Counted from the first letter of the stretch, positions 53,911-64,000 are shown. The stretch: DNA of 64,000 bases from Prorocentrum cordatum (GCA_963575745.1 CAUYUJ010016360.1:860601-924600), one strand, 5' to 3'. Numbers and translations: made by a program. The notes: a model not told the origin generated them from the sequence alone.

Positions 53911-54816
53911 ATGACCCGACGAGGCAGGGATTTGTGCTGCAATGGACAAACATATGACGCCGATGAATCTAGGCTTGCGTTGGTTGGGCAGCCTCACTCG
54001 CAAATACCTGTTTGGATTGACAAACATGCGGCGCCCAAGGGCATTCCTTGGGAATTTCGCGAGGATGTATACGCCAACACGCATGTGCCAGTCGATGCTC
54101 CAGAGTTTGTCATGGTCGATGCGGCAACCATGCATGTGCAACGGCACTACGCGTCCACGGCACGAGTATACATGGCGATCGAGCTGTATTCTGGTCGTGG
54201 AGATTACTCGTTCTGGCTCAGGTACGCTGGCGACCACCGAATGCGCGAGTTCGATGTTGATACACGGCATTGGACAGAAAATCTCAGCACTACTACAGGG
54301 ATCGCTTATGCATGTAAGTTGGTGTACGCAGTGCGTGCAGGCGGTACGGTTCTCATGAGGCCAAATAGTTCGTGCTGGAGCACTCCCAAGTGGTTCACTG
54401 CTGGACGACATGTCAATATTCATGGTTCGACTGGTGATGCACGTGCAAAGATCGCGAACACCATTGCTTGTGCAGTTGCGATGCTCTCGTGGATCGCACA
54501 CACTAGGGGCGTGTATTTCATAATCGTGCAGTCGTCCGAGTCCAAATTTTACGACTATCCATCAGTCAAGCGGGTTCTTGAAATGGTTGGCGCACGACTT
54601 GTGACAACTCACCAGGCGGAGTTTGGTTGTGCCAGCCTCGTGGAGATGAGCATTGCCACGAACCTGCCAGATGCCCTCATCTCCACGCTCGTCGACTCGA
54701 GGCCACAGATGGCATCCAGCACCGCGGCTGCTGGCTCATCGGACTTTCGGGTGTGGAAACCTGGCGGGCTCATGATCTCCAGCGTGTTAAAATCAAGGGG
54801 CGGGTGCAGCTCATGA
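53911..54816 (+). CDS. Class I methyltransferase-like protein, degenerate active site
   Basis: 301 residues, intact frame. Residues about 90-110 read IELYSGRGDYSFWLRYAGDH, matching the Rossmann motif I (Glu-Leu-(F/Y)-Ser-Gly-x-Gly) of a DNA-methyltransferase-like family common in dinoflagellates (from memory). Residues about 143-161 (GGTVLMRPNSSCWSTPKWF) lie where relatives usually have Pro-Pro-Cys-Ser-Thr-Trp. Residues about 172-184 (GSTGDARAKIANT) match the usual Gly-Ser-Thr-Gly block, and about 200-224 (GVYFIIVQSSESKFYDYPSV) replace the usual Glu-Gln-Pro. Loss of Pro-Cys and Glu-Gln-Pro suggests no catalysis. It sits 0.8 kb after the transposase-like gene on the same strand and may be cargo or a neighbour. 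Confidence 0.6.
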   Translation: MTRRGRDLCCNGQTYDADESRLALVGQPHSQIPVWIDKHAAPKGIPWEFREDVYANTHVPVDAPEFVMVDAATMHVQRHYASTARVYMAIELYSGRGDYSFWLRYAGDHRMREFDVDTRHWTENLSTTTGIAYACKLVYAVRAGGTVLMRPNSSCWSTPKWFTAGRHVNIHGSTGDARAKIANTIACAVAMLSWIAHTRGVYFIIVQSSESKFYDYPSVKRVLEMVGARLVTTHQAEFGCASLVEMSIATNLPDALISTLVDSRPQMASSTAAAGSSDFRVWKPGGLMISSVLKSRGGCSS

Positions 54817-55559
54817 GGCCTGTTTGGAGCCTCCTGTTTAGTTGTTTGGTTTACACGTTAGGCACGGGGGTGGCGACGGTTGGACACAGAGTCGGCGAGC
54901 GGTGAGATCAGCGCACACCCGCAGGACCCTATGCCCAGTCCGACTGGATTCGCTCAAGGGCTAGCTGCACTAACGCTGAGAGCTGGCGGCAGTGCTGTGC
55001 CGACGTGGCCGTCAGACGGCCCTGTCGAGATAGAGGGTTCAGAATCTGATTGACATGTTGAAGATGGTGTTGCGCTCGAGCTATTTGAGCTCAAGAGTTG
55101 CAGTAAACCCATGGTGCATCAATCCTCCACCTCCTCATCGTCGCCCTCACCTCCCAATGCTATCTTAGTTCTAGTAATACCAACACCTCATCCGCATCCT
55201 TGCCCCATCCCCCTTACAACAAACAACAACATCCCGTGGGCCAATCGGCGATGCATCCGTCCACCTCCTCCGCATCATCACCATCATCATCCACCGATGT
55301 ACTGCGCATGCCCATCGCAACGTCATCATTATCCTCGTGCCACCCTTCAAACATACATCGCCCCGAACCGAAACAACGTCAACATTGTATTGTATCGCGT
55401 CCGTTCTGAAACGTAATCATGATTGATGCTGCGATGAGCTGGGGTAAGTGTAACACTACAGCATGTGGATGGCGTGCACGTTAAACGCTATGGGTACTCG
55501 CATGAATGCATTTACGTAGTCTCTGAGTTAGCAGCTGCACACGATAACCAACACATCGG
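54817..55559. other. Spacer, no gene seen
   Basis: Mixed-composition DNA with a CATCATCATC run near 55270-55295. No exon or repeat of note. Confidence 0.4.
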
Positions 55560-56400
55560 TTGCACAACTCATGAGAAACCAATGAAACCCGTTGTAAGTC
55601 TGGACGCTCCGCGTATCCCCACCAGCTCATCCAGAAACGACGCCCAAGCAAGTTGAGGTGATCAACGAAGTGCGGGGGCACGCATGGACCCCACCGAACC
55701 GCGCGAACGAGGTAGGAGGAATAACAAGGGTGAGCTTAGACGCATGGATGGATGAGTGGGGGCACGGAAGATGAATATGATGTTGATGATGGGGGCGAGG
55801 AGGAAGATGAGGATGATGAGGATGAGGATGCGGAGGAGGGGGGAGGACATGAGCATGAGGATGACTGCGGTGCAGGAGGAGACTGGCACTCAACAGGGCC
55901 CGAGGTCTCGTGGATGCCCATCGGAGTCTCTTGTGGTACCGCGCTTCTTGGTGGCCTCTTGGTGCGTCTTATTGGGTGTCTTGGCGGTCCTGGGGTGCTC
56001 GTGGGCGGCTTGGGTGCCGTGGGGAATGGGGTGGGGACTCTTCGGCCGGCGTGGGGTCATCTTGGCGATGGGGGCCTCTTCGAGCCATCGCGGGGCAATG
56101 GCGGGGCCTCTTGGAGCCTCATGGGCATTTCTTGGGGCCATGTTGGAGGACATCGGTCAAATGCGGCGGCGGTTGCAATTCGCATTGCTTCCCCCCAAAG
56201 AGGCCAACGCGTGGCCACCACCTTAATAAAACTGATGCCTGTTTGGGCGCCCTGACACCTCCCCCCACGCCCCCCTTCACCCGTCCATGCCCAGGAGAGG
56301 GGGTGGGGCAGCGGGGCAAACCCCTCCCCGAAGGGGAAGACTGCGGTTGGAAGAGTAAGCTCCCTAAATTACCTACGCCCAGGGGGTTCGTGGTGGTTGT
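55560..56400 (+). promoter_or_regulatory. Shared upstream module, copy 2 (before the 250-residue gene)
   Basis: Homologous to 43200-44150. GTATCCCCACCAGCTCATCC, GGATGCCCATCGGAGTCTC, TTCTTGGGGCCATGTTGGAG, GGGCGCCCTGACAC, CAGGAGAGGGG and CCTACGCCCAG occur in the same order. The poly-G and C/CA/A tracts of copy 1 are absent. It ends about 60 bp before the leader relic at 56451. Confidence 0.6.
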
Positions 56401-56450
56401 TGAATGTCGTAGGATTTAAGAAGCGTCAGGGTTTCAGTCTGCCCTTCACT

Positions 56451-56469
56451 CCGTTGCCAGTCTTGGCTC
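56451..56469 (+). other. Spliced-leader relic before the 250-residue gene
   Basis: CCGTTGCCAGTCTTGGCTC aligns with the leader CCGTAGCCATTTTGGCTC with two substitutions and one inserted base, 60 nt before the ATG at 56530. Confidence 0.5.
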
Positions 56470-56529
56470 GAACTTTCGAGCGCAGCCTAGGACACCACCT
56501 CCCAGGCGCAGCGCCGCAAGCCGACATCC

Positions 56530-57282
56530 ATGGATCGCTCGGCCATGGAGCAGGGAGGTCGGCCGTGGGCGCACGAGATCGGATCAGACGACTACCGCAT
56601 CCACCAGTCGCAGCAGATCTTGAAGAGCAGCAAGGGCGTGGTGAACGCAGCCATGGAATCATTCCAGGCAGGACACGAGTTGCTGAAGGAGCACCAACGA
56701 TCACTCGTCATGAGCATTGTCCGCGGCGAGGCGGAACAGCGTGGCACCCCAGCGAAGTGCATGTCGTTGAACACCAACATCACGATGATGAAGATGCAGC
56801 TCGAGACGATCAACAAGGCCATCGACCACATCAGCTGTGCCAAGGCAGTGCTGCCAGACAACATATCGATGTCGGGGCTCTTTGGCATGGAGCGCGACTT
56901 CACGAAGTCGCAGGAGGACGAGAACTTGGACTACAACAAGCGTGCGGTGAACCCATGCTCCCTTCACTGGTTCGACCCAGATGACGAGAAAACGTGGGTC
57001 CCGTACGGCTGGCAAATCCAGAACCCTCAAGGGTGGATCGACTACACGACTGAAGCTACCAAGACGGAGAACGGGCTGGAACCATCTATCCCGTGGGACC
57101 CGAACAACCCAGAGAGCTGGGTCCCGTACGGTTGGAAGGTGAAGGACCCGTCCAAGTGGAAGGACTTCTCAGCCCAGCGGTCGACATCATCAGCAGCAGA
57201 GTTTTTTCTAGTGGAGTCGCCAGCCTCGCCATCGGACAGGACTCCGCGCAGCACCACGCGCGCGCCGAACAGCACGATCTAG
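56530..57282 (+). CDS. 250-residue protein with two W-V-P-Y-G-W repeats, function unknown
   Basis: Intact frame. The N-terminal 130 residues look helical (QQILKSSKGVVNAAMESFQA, TNITMMKMQLETINKAIDHI). Residues about 148-175 (FDPDDEKTWVPYGWQIQNPQ-G-W) and about 188-215 (WDPNNPESWVPYGWKVKDPS-K-W) are two copies of one motif: Asp-Pro-x4-(T/S)-Trp-Val-Pro-Tyr-Gly-Trp-x-(I/V)-x-(N/D)-Pro-x2-Trp. The tryptophan spacing suggests a small repeat fold, but I know no named family. A Ser/Ala/Pro tail follows. An upstream ATG-rich context and the leader relic 60 nt before 56530 support this start. Confidence 0.7.
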   Translation: MDRSAMEQGGRPWAHEIGSDDYRIHQSQQILKSSKGVVNAAMESFQAGHELLKEHQRSLVMSIVRGEAEQRGTPAKCMSLNTNITMMKMQLETINKAIDHISCAKAVLPDNISMSGLFGMERDFTKSQEDENLDYNKRAVNPCSLHWFDPDDEKTWVPYGWQIQNPQGWIDYTTEATKTENGLEPSIPWDPNNPESWVPYGWKVKDPSKWKDFSAQRSTSSAAEFFLVESPASPSDRTPRSTTRAPNSTI

Positions 57283-57318
57283 AATCTAGAGCACAATCAT
57301 CTGGCAACTGGCAACACT

Positions 57319-57370
57319 GACGCTTGCGTGTACAGTGAGCAAGCGTCACCGCTTGCACGACAGTGCAAGC
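57319..57370 (+). terminator. Two adjacent hairpins after the 250-residue gene
   Basis: GACGCTTGC (57319-57327) pairs with GCAAGCGTC (57339-57347). GCTTGCAC (57351-57358) pairs with GTGCAAGC (57363-57370) across GACA. Both stems are perfect and 37-88 nt after the stop. A role in 3'-end formation is inference. Confidence 0.45.
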
Positions 57371-58074
57371 TTTGCGGGCACCCCGTGCCTGCCGCCAGGA
57401 GCCACGACACGACTTTCCCTTTGGAGGGACCAACGTCCTGCAGTTCAAAAACACAAGACAAACACAACTATAACAAGCACAAAACCTTACTATAAAAACG
57501 TGTTCGACGACGACGTCGGCGACGACGTCGACTACAATTATTCCCGCATGCTCAGATTCATTGGGATATCTTGAGCAGGGGCCGAAGTTCACTATACAGA
57601 GCACAGGAAATATCCCCGTGTGTTCGAAATTGCTAAGGTGTCTCAATAATAACAATAATTCATAAAAGGAAGTAATTAATGCACCCATTAACTTAATCGT
57701 AGAATTATTATGGCAAAATGATGTCACGGCTTATTGCTGCACATAGCAATATGCGTTGTTTCGTACGTCATTGCGCCATCTAGCTTACATCCACAGCTAT
57801 ATGCCGTTGGCTGCCTCGGCAGCTGGTGTCACATTCCCGCGCAACGTGCGCATTATCAGAAAAAACGTTATGATAATATTTCCCTCCCAAACCTGTTCTT
57901 CAGACGTGTCGAATCATTGTTTGGCGCGTGTTGTTTTTTATGCATATGTTGCAAATTACATCTCAACGTGCTGTTCCGTACTTAAATATTACTTGCGTGC
58001 TAATTATGTACGTTTATATAACATATGTTCTGAACATAACATGAATATGTTATGTCGGATTACGACCGTTTCCT
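57371..58074. other. AT-rich island, no gene seen
   Basis: 57560-58070 is much richer in A and T than the rest of the window (AATAATAACAATAATTC, ATTATGTACGTTTATATAAC). A plus frame at 57756-58103 is open but has no motif. Confidence 0.5.
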
Positions 58075-58440
58075 CAAACCTCCCCCATCTTCTGCCGGGC
58101 TGAAATCCGGCACGCGAGACCCTCAGGGGTAGCAGAAGACTCGGAGCCATGGGCGCCATCTTTCTGCTGCGTGTTCCGAGCCGGATCGATCTGTGATGGT
58201 CCCGGCTTCCGAAACCAGGCAAAGTCGCCCGCTGTAGCAAAATTGCAGCGCCAGGATCTCAGGGTTGTCCCAGAGCCTTCGAGGCGCATCGTCCCACCCG
58301 GCCGCCCGAGTCCCAAGTTTATTCCCGACTGCCAGCCAGAGTGGGGGGGGGGTCGAGGATCGACGCTCGAGGTCGGCACCTGCGCCTTCCGCGATGAGTG
58401 GCATGACCCACCCGCGGGGACCCACAGTCAACATCCATAG
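58075..58440 (+). repeat. Dispersed repeat related to 9990-10085
   Basis: GAGCCGGATCGATC, CAGGCAAAGTCGCCCGCTG and CAGCGCCAGGATCTCAGGG match the copy near 10 kb. It ends with the GTGGCATGACCCA motif block described in the findings. Confidence 0.5.
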
Positions 58441-58859
58441 CGATGTGCTGCTCAATCCATGCTACCTTTGCATCCCTGCTTCTCGGCCCATCCTGAGCCA
58501 GCGTTGACGTCCAAGGAGCTCTGGCTGGTAAATGGGACCTCTAAGGATCTTGCATCCTTACCTTGCGTCCTTCCTGTGGCCTTTGACTGCACGTTCGAGG
58601 TTTGAGGATTCGAGGGTCGATGTTCGATGCCCGAGGCCAGAGGATCGGGGATGGAGGTCGACGCCCGCGCCTTCCACGAGGAGTGGCAGGACCCACGGGT
58701 GAGGCCCCAGGCAGGCAGCGCCAGAAGATCGCACCGGAGGCCTTCCTTCCATTTCGGCTCCCAGGGCCGGCGGGCCACAGAAGCACACTGGAGGGGCTTT
58801 CTTTAGCCCTCGCGACCGTCAGAAGTCGACCCAGGGTGAAAAAGCGGACAAGGATGGAC
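58441..58859. other. Spacer with a short recurring coding-like block
   Basis: At 58650 the plus frame reads MEVDARAFHEEWQDPRVRPQ, one of four related blocks in the window (38061, 39655, 58368, 58650). No complete gene could be built. Confidence 0.4.
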
Positions 58860-58945
58860 CGCGGGAGGGCTGGAGGGGATGAGGAGGGGGAGGAGGAGGA
58901 GGAGGAGGAGGAGGAGGAGGAGGAGGAGGAGGAGGAGGAGGATTC
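58860..58945. repeat. GGA trinucleotide array
   Basis: About 80 bp of GGA. Confidence 0.95.
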
Positions 58946-60175
58946 GGCGGAGGAGGGCGGGGCGAGGTGGCAGGCTCGAGGATCGGGGACGTCGTCCCCA
59001 CACTCGGGCCTGGAGTGACTGCAGCGCCCGAGAGGCACAATAAGCGTTGCCGACTTACGGCGGCGCAGCCTTTCTTATTTCGGAGCGTGAATTACCTACC
59101 CCGCCTTCGCTGCCAGGCAAAACCAAATCATGCCACGCGCCCCCTCGTCAAGCGGCCTGACCAGTACAGGACGGAAAGGAATGCAACAGCCGCAGACGCA
59201 AAGAGAGCAGAAGGCAAACAGCAGGCGAATGACGGCCACCCGCAAGGGCTCCAGCAGCGGCAGCGGCTGGGCAGGACGGCGGCCGTGAGGGGCGAGAGCC
59301 AGGACCCCCTCCTCCTCCGCCTCCTCCTCCTCCGCCTCCTCCGCCTACTCATGCTGCTCCTCCTCGGCGAAGCCACAAGGCCACGTTCGCTCCTCGGCGA
59401 GGCCAGGGTTTACACACGTGGCCGCCGCTCGGGGAGAGGATATCCCAGGACCACAGGGGGCGGCAGATGAACGTTCGGGCCGCCACAGGCCTCTGGATGT
59501 CCATATCTACTGCCTCCCGAGGCTGGGATCGGACGAACGGGGGAAATTAGGGAAGAAGGGGGGGACGGGGGCGAAATCTGCCACAGCTGGAGTCGGCCTC
59601 GCCGCCGGGTGCGGGGAGGCGCCAGGAACACAGGTGAGCTGATTCGCCAAGGTCCTTTTCTGAAGCCGCCCCCACTCGTCCGACTCGAGAGGCACAGGAG
59701 GATCGGCTCCCCATGCCGTGGTGTAGAAGTGCTGCTCGAGGCATGCATTTCTCATGCCCGTGGGGGACCTGGTGTGGCCAATTGGCGGTCCTTGCTCCAC
59801 TCGATCCTCCTCCGTCTCTCCCTGCTCGCGGGCCCGATTGGCAAGGGGGGATTGCGAAACGTGGTGCCTGCTGCTGGTTTCGACCCCGCCGCCCAGCGCG
59901 TTCCCCCGATGCATGGCCGCTTCCAGCCCTGGGAAGCGCTGGGAAAACCAGCTGCGTGAGCTGATGCGTAGCCCCCCCATTGCTGCCCCCCTCCTCGTCC
60001 GCCCCGATCCTCCCCCCTCCTGCACTCATTCTGGGGATGTCCAGACCCTTTCCCAGGGACAAGGTTTTCATCCGGAGTCGTTCTTTGACGGTCACGGGGC
60101 TCGGCAGGGGCCGCCAGAGGCAAAAGGTTGCCAAAAACCGTCCGTCGTGATTTACTACATGACCGGCGAAGGGGT
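58946..60175. other. No supported gene; one CTC tract and a repeat unit
   Basis: A CTC tract lies at about 59305-59345. A diverged unit of the 7.3-kb tandem repeat lies near 60090-60145 (GACGGTCACGGGGCTC, TTGCCAAAAACCGTCCGTC). Frames on both strands lack motifs. Confidence 0.4.
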
Positions 60176-60345
60176 TCTCCCCCCTCCACCTCTTCCTCCT
60201 CCTCCTCATCATCCTTATCTTTCTCCTCCGCCTCCTCCTCCTCCTCCTCCTCCTCCTCCTCCTACCCTCCTCCTCCTCTTCCTCCTCCTCCTCCTCATCC
60301 TCTTCCTCCTCCTCGTCCTCCTCCTCCTGTACTCATTCCCTCCCC
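60176..60345. repeat. CCT/CTC trinucleotide array
   Basis: CTCCTCCTC with TCATCC and TTCCTC variants. Confidence 0.95.
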
Positions 60346-61367
60346 CGCTTCCGGGGGCACCGCCGGGCCGCCGGGGATCCCGCGGGAGCTCAAGCCTTTC
60401 TTGCCGAGATGATTGCCGGGGTCGCTAAGAGGATAAGCCCGGACCTGACAAGTGGATGCTGAGGTGGGTTTTATCTGGCCTCACTCGGCTTACAAGTGGG
60501 TTGCAGGTGCCGCAGGTGGTTGAAGGGGGTCCACGATCCAGACTATCCCGCCCGCCGGGCGGAGCTGTCAAACCCCACTCGCGACCCATTCATGAGCTAG
60601 GCTCGGCCAGATAACGCCTACCTGAGCATCCTGCTCTGAGCCCCCGAGCCTCCCCAACGCGCGCCGGGGCGCGCCTGGCGTGTCCCGGTCTGGAGGTGTC
60701 GCTCGAGACGTCCTTCCAACATCGACCTGCGGCGCGCGAGAAAGCCGGGCCCCACGGCGCTCCCGAGGACCACTTCCGGGGATCTGCTGGCGCGCGCCAG
60801 GGCGCGCTGGGGCGCACCGGGCGTGTCCTGGTCCCCCGATCGAAAGGACTATCAAACCGCCGCCGTCCTCTCCCTGCCCCCCCCCCCGCCCGCGGGAAGC
60901 CCAGCCCGAGCCTCGGTCCTCCCCGTGGGGCCAGCGGTGCGGCCCGCCGGGCCTCGGCCGCGCGCGCAGCTCCCGAGGCCGACCTGGTCCGCCCCTACAT
61001 CGTGACGGTCTTCCAGCCGAAGGGCGGCGCGGGGCCCCTGGAGGAGCGGCGGGGGCCCTCCTGCGCCGCGCCGCCCCCGCGGCCCCCCCCCCCCCGAGCT
61101 CCTGTCGGGGGCGGAGAAGAGGGGGGTGATGACTAGGGGGGGGGGATATCATGGCGGGGGCCATGATGTTTCCCCAGATTTCATGGCGCCTCTTCTTATC
61201 TCATTACGTCCCTGGCCCCCCCGCTGGGCCGCGCACATGCCGCCGGTCATGATTTGCACCCCCCCCTCTTGGACACCCCCCTCTTGGCCGCTCCCGATCC
61301 TGGAGGTGCCAGCGTCGTCGCCGCTTCCTGCCCGAAGCGGGCGGCTTGCAGCAGCGGGTGCCCCTGC
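60346..61367. other. GC-rich DNA with one possible exon
   Basis: At about 60960-61050 a plus frame reads EADLVRPYIVTVFQPKGGAG after CGCGCAG. That is unusually protein-like for its surroundings and might be a single exon. Neighbouring sequence gives no support. Confidence 0.3.
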
Positions 61368-61531
61368 CAAGAAGCACCCGGCTCGCCTCCAGGGTGCCCT
61401 GGGCCTCTTGGGTTTCGACGGCGTTGCTACGGGAAGCGTGGCGTTCCCACACCATAAATCAATGGACGTCCTGGGGTCTCAGGGTTGGGTTTCTTGTGGA
61501 AGGTTTCCTGTGGTCGAGCTCCTGCTGTAGT
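61368..61531 (+). repeat. Dispersed repeat of about 165 bp, copy 2
   Basis: Partner of 5819-5985, including CTCCAGGGTGCCCTGGG and CAATGGACGTCCTGGGG. Confidence 0.8.
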
Positions 61532-62129
61532 TGCCCTGATACGCCCGTATTGGAGCGCAACAGGTCGGGTGTTCAAAATGTTTGGGTTGAACACGCACAC
61601 TGCGTGTTGGCTCGGCACATATTTGCCTTCGTTTTGGCGGACGTATCGTGCCAGACCTTTACGGTTTGAGCTCCGTGTCAACACGATACGGGCTGTGTGT
61701 TGCGCATCAGGGCAGCTAAGTAAGGTGGTCGATTTTGTCCTGTTTCGGGCCCCGGGGCCCTCACGGATCGATTTTGCTCGAAAAATGCCACGGGGAGGTG
61801 GGATCCAGGTCTCCGGTCGAGTTTTTGTTCGCGATGTTGCACATTTTCCGAGACGTCGGATCTGAGGAACCGCCCACCCCCCGCGGCGCTCGCCAGCTCC
61901 CCGGAGACGTTCGGCCCTTTCCTTTTTCTCGATGTCGGCCTGTGGGGCCCGTGATCGGGCCCTCGGACGGACCATCAAGCATACGAGCTGGGCGGGGAAG
62001 CGGTCGGGCCCTCCGGGGCTCCTCACTAAGGGCGCACAATCGTCGGATGTCTGGGTCTTCGTGGTCGTCCTCGTCGTCCTTGTCGCAGTCGCCGTAGGTC
62101 TGAGCCCCTGAGGGGGGAAGGGAAAGGAG
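61532..62129. other. No supported gene
   Basis: Mixed DNA. CGATACGGGC and ACGCCCGTAT words suggest weak inverted symmetry at 61540-61700. No exon seen. Confidence 0.4.
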
Positions 62130-62507
62130 GAAGGAGGAGGAATATCATGTCGCGGAGGAGGGAGGAGGAGGAGGAGGAGGAGGAGGAGAAGGATGAGGAG
62201 CATAGAAGGAGGAGAAGAGGAGAAAGGAGAGGATGAGGAGGAATGAGGAGGAGGAGGAGGAGGAGGAGGAGGAGGAGGATGAGTAGAAGGAGAAGGAGGA
62301 GGAGGAGGAGGAGGTCGAGGAGGAGGAGGAGGAATATTAAGTCCGAGGAGGAGGAGGAGGAGGATGTGAAGGAGGAAGAGGAGAAGGAGCTGGAGGAGGA
62401 GGAGGAGGAGCAGGAGAGGATGAGGAAGTCGGAGGAATGAAGAAGGATGAGGATGCTGATGCTGATGATGCTGCTGCTTCTGATGATGATGATGATGATG
62501 ATGATGT

Positions 62508-62563
<56 letters not shown>

Positions 62564-62576
62564 GTGGTGTTGGTGG

Positions 62577-62610
<34 letters not shown>

Positions 62611-62627
62611 GATGCTGATTCTAATGT

Positions 62628-62689
<62 letters not shown>

Positions 62690-62785
62690 TTGATGATGAA
62701 GAGGCGGAGGAGGAGGAGGAGGAGGAGGAGGAGGAGGAGGAGGAGGAGGAGGAGAGGGAGGAGGAGGAGGAGGAGGACGACGACG
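62130..62785. repeat. GGA and GAT trinucleotide arrays
   Basis: GGA to about 62430, GAT (with GTT and GCT variants) to about 62700, then GGA again. Long Asp, Glu, Ser, Ile and Leu frames on both strands come from these arrays. Confidence 0.95.
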
Positions 62786-63425
62786 ACGAGCAGGGAGAGA
62801 GCGAGGCCGACGAGAGAGGAGGGATGGCGAACCCCTGTGTTGCGCAAGGGTTGGAGCCCCCAGGGGGTGCGTTTTGGGTGCGTGTTTTGTGGGGCCTCCT
62901 GGGGACGCCGCGTCGATTCGCCTCAGTATCTTGGCCAGTCCTCCCCCCCAAGTCGGGCACGCGCGTATGTGCGAGCACAGACATTCGGCGTCCGACAAAA
63001 TTTCGAGACGGTAGTTTTTCATAGTTTTCGGCCTCTCGGGGCTCTTGGACCGTCAGACAGTGATTCGGTAAGAACGACTGGTTCAGAGGAAGTGATCAAG
63101 AGGTCGGGGGCCCGTGTCTCGAAACAATCGACAAGCCGGATGTCTTGGAGAGTGGCCCTCCCAGGGGTTGTTTTTGCCCCATCGGTGAAGCTCTTGCGAA
63201 CATCCAAAGCGAAAGTGCGCGGCGCTAAGGCGAGAGCCACTTTCCGAAAACGACCCGCCTTCCCAGCTTCAGGATCATAAATGGTGAAGACATCTCAGGC
63301 GAAACGCCCGACCCGTCCTACCGACCCATCTCGGGGGTGTGTGACAGAGAGGAGTTATCGAATTGCCTTCGGCCCATCCCGCCACCGTGCCTGGGCCGTG
63401 GATATAGGGCCAATTGGATGTTCGC
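62786..63425. other. No supported gene
   Basis: Mixed GC-rich DNA. A minus or plus exon could not be defended. Confidence 0.4.
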
Positions 63426-63960
63426 TGGGATCTCGTGAGAGGCCTCTCGGAGGCTTCTTGGAGGCAGTTTGGAGGCCTCTAGGGGGCCGTTTTGAGGCCT
63501 CTTTTGGGCCTCTTTTGAGCCTCTTGGGGGTCTCTTTGGGCCTCTTGGGGAACTCTTGGGGGCCTCTTGGGCCTCCTGGGCGCCTTTTCGGGCCTCCTGG
63601 GGGGTTCTGAGGGCAGAAGGCTCGGATTTCCGGTTCGTGCTGCCTCTCTTGGACCCCTTTTGGGTCCGTCATGGGGCCGTCTTGGGCGCCTTTTGGGCAG
63701 TCTTGGGGCGCTCTTCTGCCGTCTTGGGGCTCTCTTGGGCTTGGGGGGCTTCTTGGGCCGTCTTGGAGCGTCTGGAAACCGAATAGGCGAGAACGCCCAA
63801 ATCCTCCAAGATCTTAACGACATCAATGGTGTTTGCCTCTTGGAGCCCTGTTGGGAGCCCTCTTGGAGGCTTCTTGGGGCGTCTTGGAGGCCTCTGGGGC
63901 CATCTTGGGGCCATCTTGGGTGACTTGGAACGATCGTTCGGCGACTGGAGACCCTCTTGG
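63426..63960. repeat. GGCCTCTTGGGG minisatellite
   Basis: Dense degenerate GGCCTCTTGG and CCGTCTTGGGG units, the same motif class as the tracts at 34.6, 36.2, 43.5 and 55.9 kb. Confidence 0.85.
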
Positions 63961-64000
63961 ACCCTCTTGGGGGCCTCGTGGTGCCCTCTTAGTCCGTCTT

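Noticed and set aside
62026-62847. Open frames of poly-Leu/Ile, poly-Ser and poly-Asp
   Set aside because: Produced entirely by GGA and GAT trinucleotide arrays.

Overview
The window looks like nuclear DNA from a dinoflagellate. This rests on protein families and motifs, not on any search. Four open reading frames between 44 and 57 kb each have a degenerate copy of the dinoflagellate spliced-leader core (TAGCCATTTTGGCTC) 26-60 nt before their start codon. One of them carries KKPAAA-type Lys-Pro-Ala motifs, and neighbouring frames resemble transposase-like and methyltransferase-like families that I associate from memory with dinoflagellate genomes. Genes are sparse and split into short exons. 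Most of the DNA is microsatellite, minisatellite, fold-back element and eroded coding sequence. I see no prokaryotic operon, rRNA, CRISPR array or convincing tRNA.

Layout. 1-4.4 kb is satellite and skewed low-complexity DNA. 4.5-5.0 kb holds an eroded gene with an internal stop. 5.7-7.2 kb holds a J-domain (DnaJ/Hsp40) gene split over three small exons. 7.3-17.1 kb is repeats, including two members of a short inverted-repeat transposon family. 17.2-17.8 kb is a decayed LINE reverse-transcriptase tail. 18-23.5 kb is repeats, including a large imperfect tandem duplication. 23.9-25.0 kb and 27.3-30.8 kb carry two paralogous minus-strand genes. Both are damaged: one by a stop codon, the other by a 150-bp transposon and a LINE fragment. 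The larger one encodes a long Pro-Thr-Ala repeat. Between them, on the plus strand, 25.3-26.8 kb encodes a probable secreted protein with several frame changes. 31-42 kb is eroded coding DNA, fold-backs, trinucleotide arrays and minisatellites. 42.0-42.9 kb has a two-exon gene with a hairpin in its intron.

43-57 kb is the gene-rich part. It holds a 603-residue nuclear-looking protein, an acidic coding remnant, a protein of about 500 residues with 10-residue repeats, a frame-broken transposase-like gene, a degraded class I methyltransferase-like gene, and a 250-residue protein with a duplicated W-V-P-Y-G-W motif. The first and last are preceded by homologous non-coding modules of about 0.9 kb that end just before their leader relics. 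57.3-64 kb returns to repeats with no firm gene.

How it fits together. The leader relics suggest that several of these genes were copied back from trans-spliced mRNA. The shared upstream modules suggest that promoter DNA was duplicated or travels with them. The most clear-cut mobile element is a family of four non-autonomous transposons with TIR TTA(A/C)GTCGGGCCTGTCCC and imperfect 8-bp target duplications. All coordinates of repeats and splice sites were read by eye and may be off by several bases.
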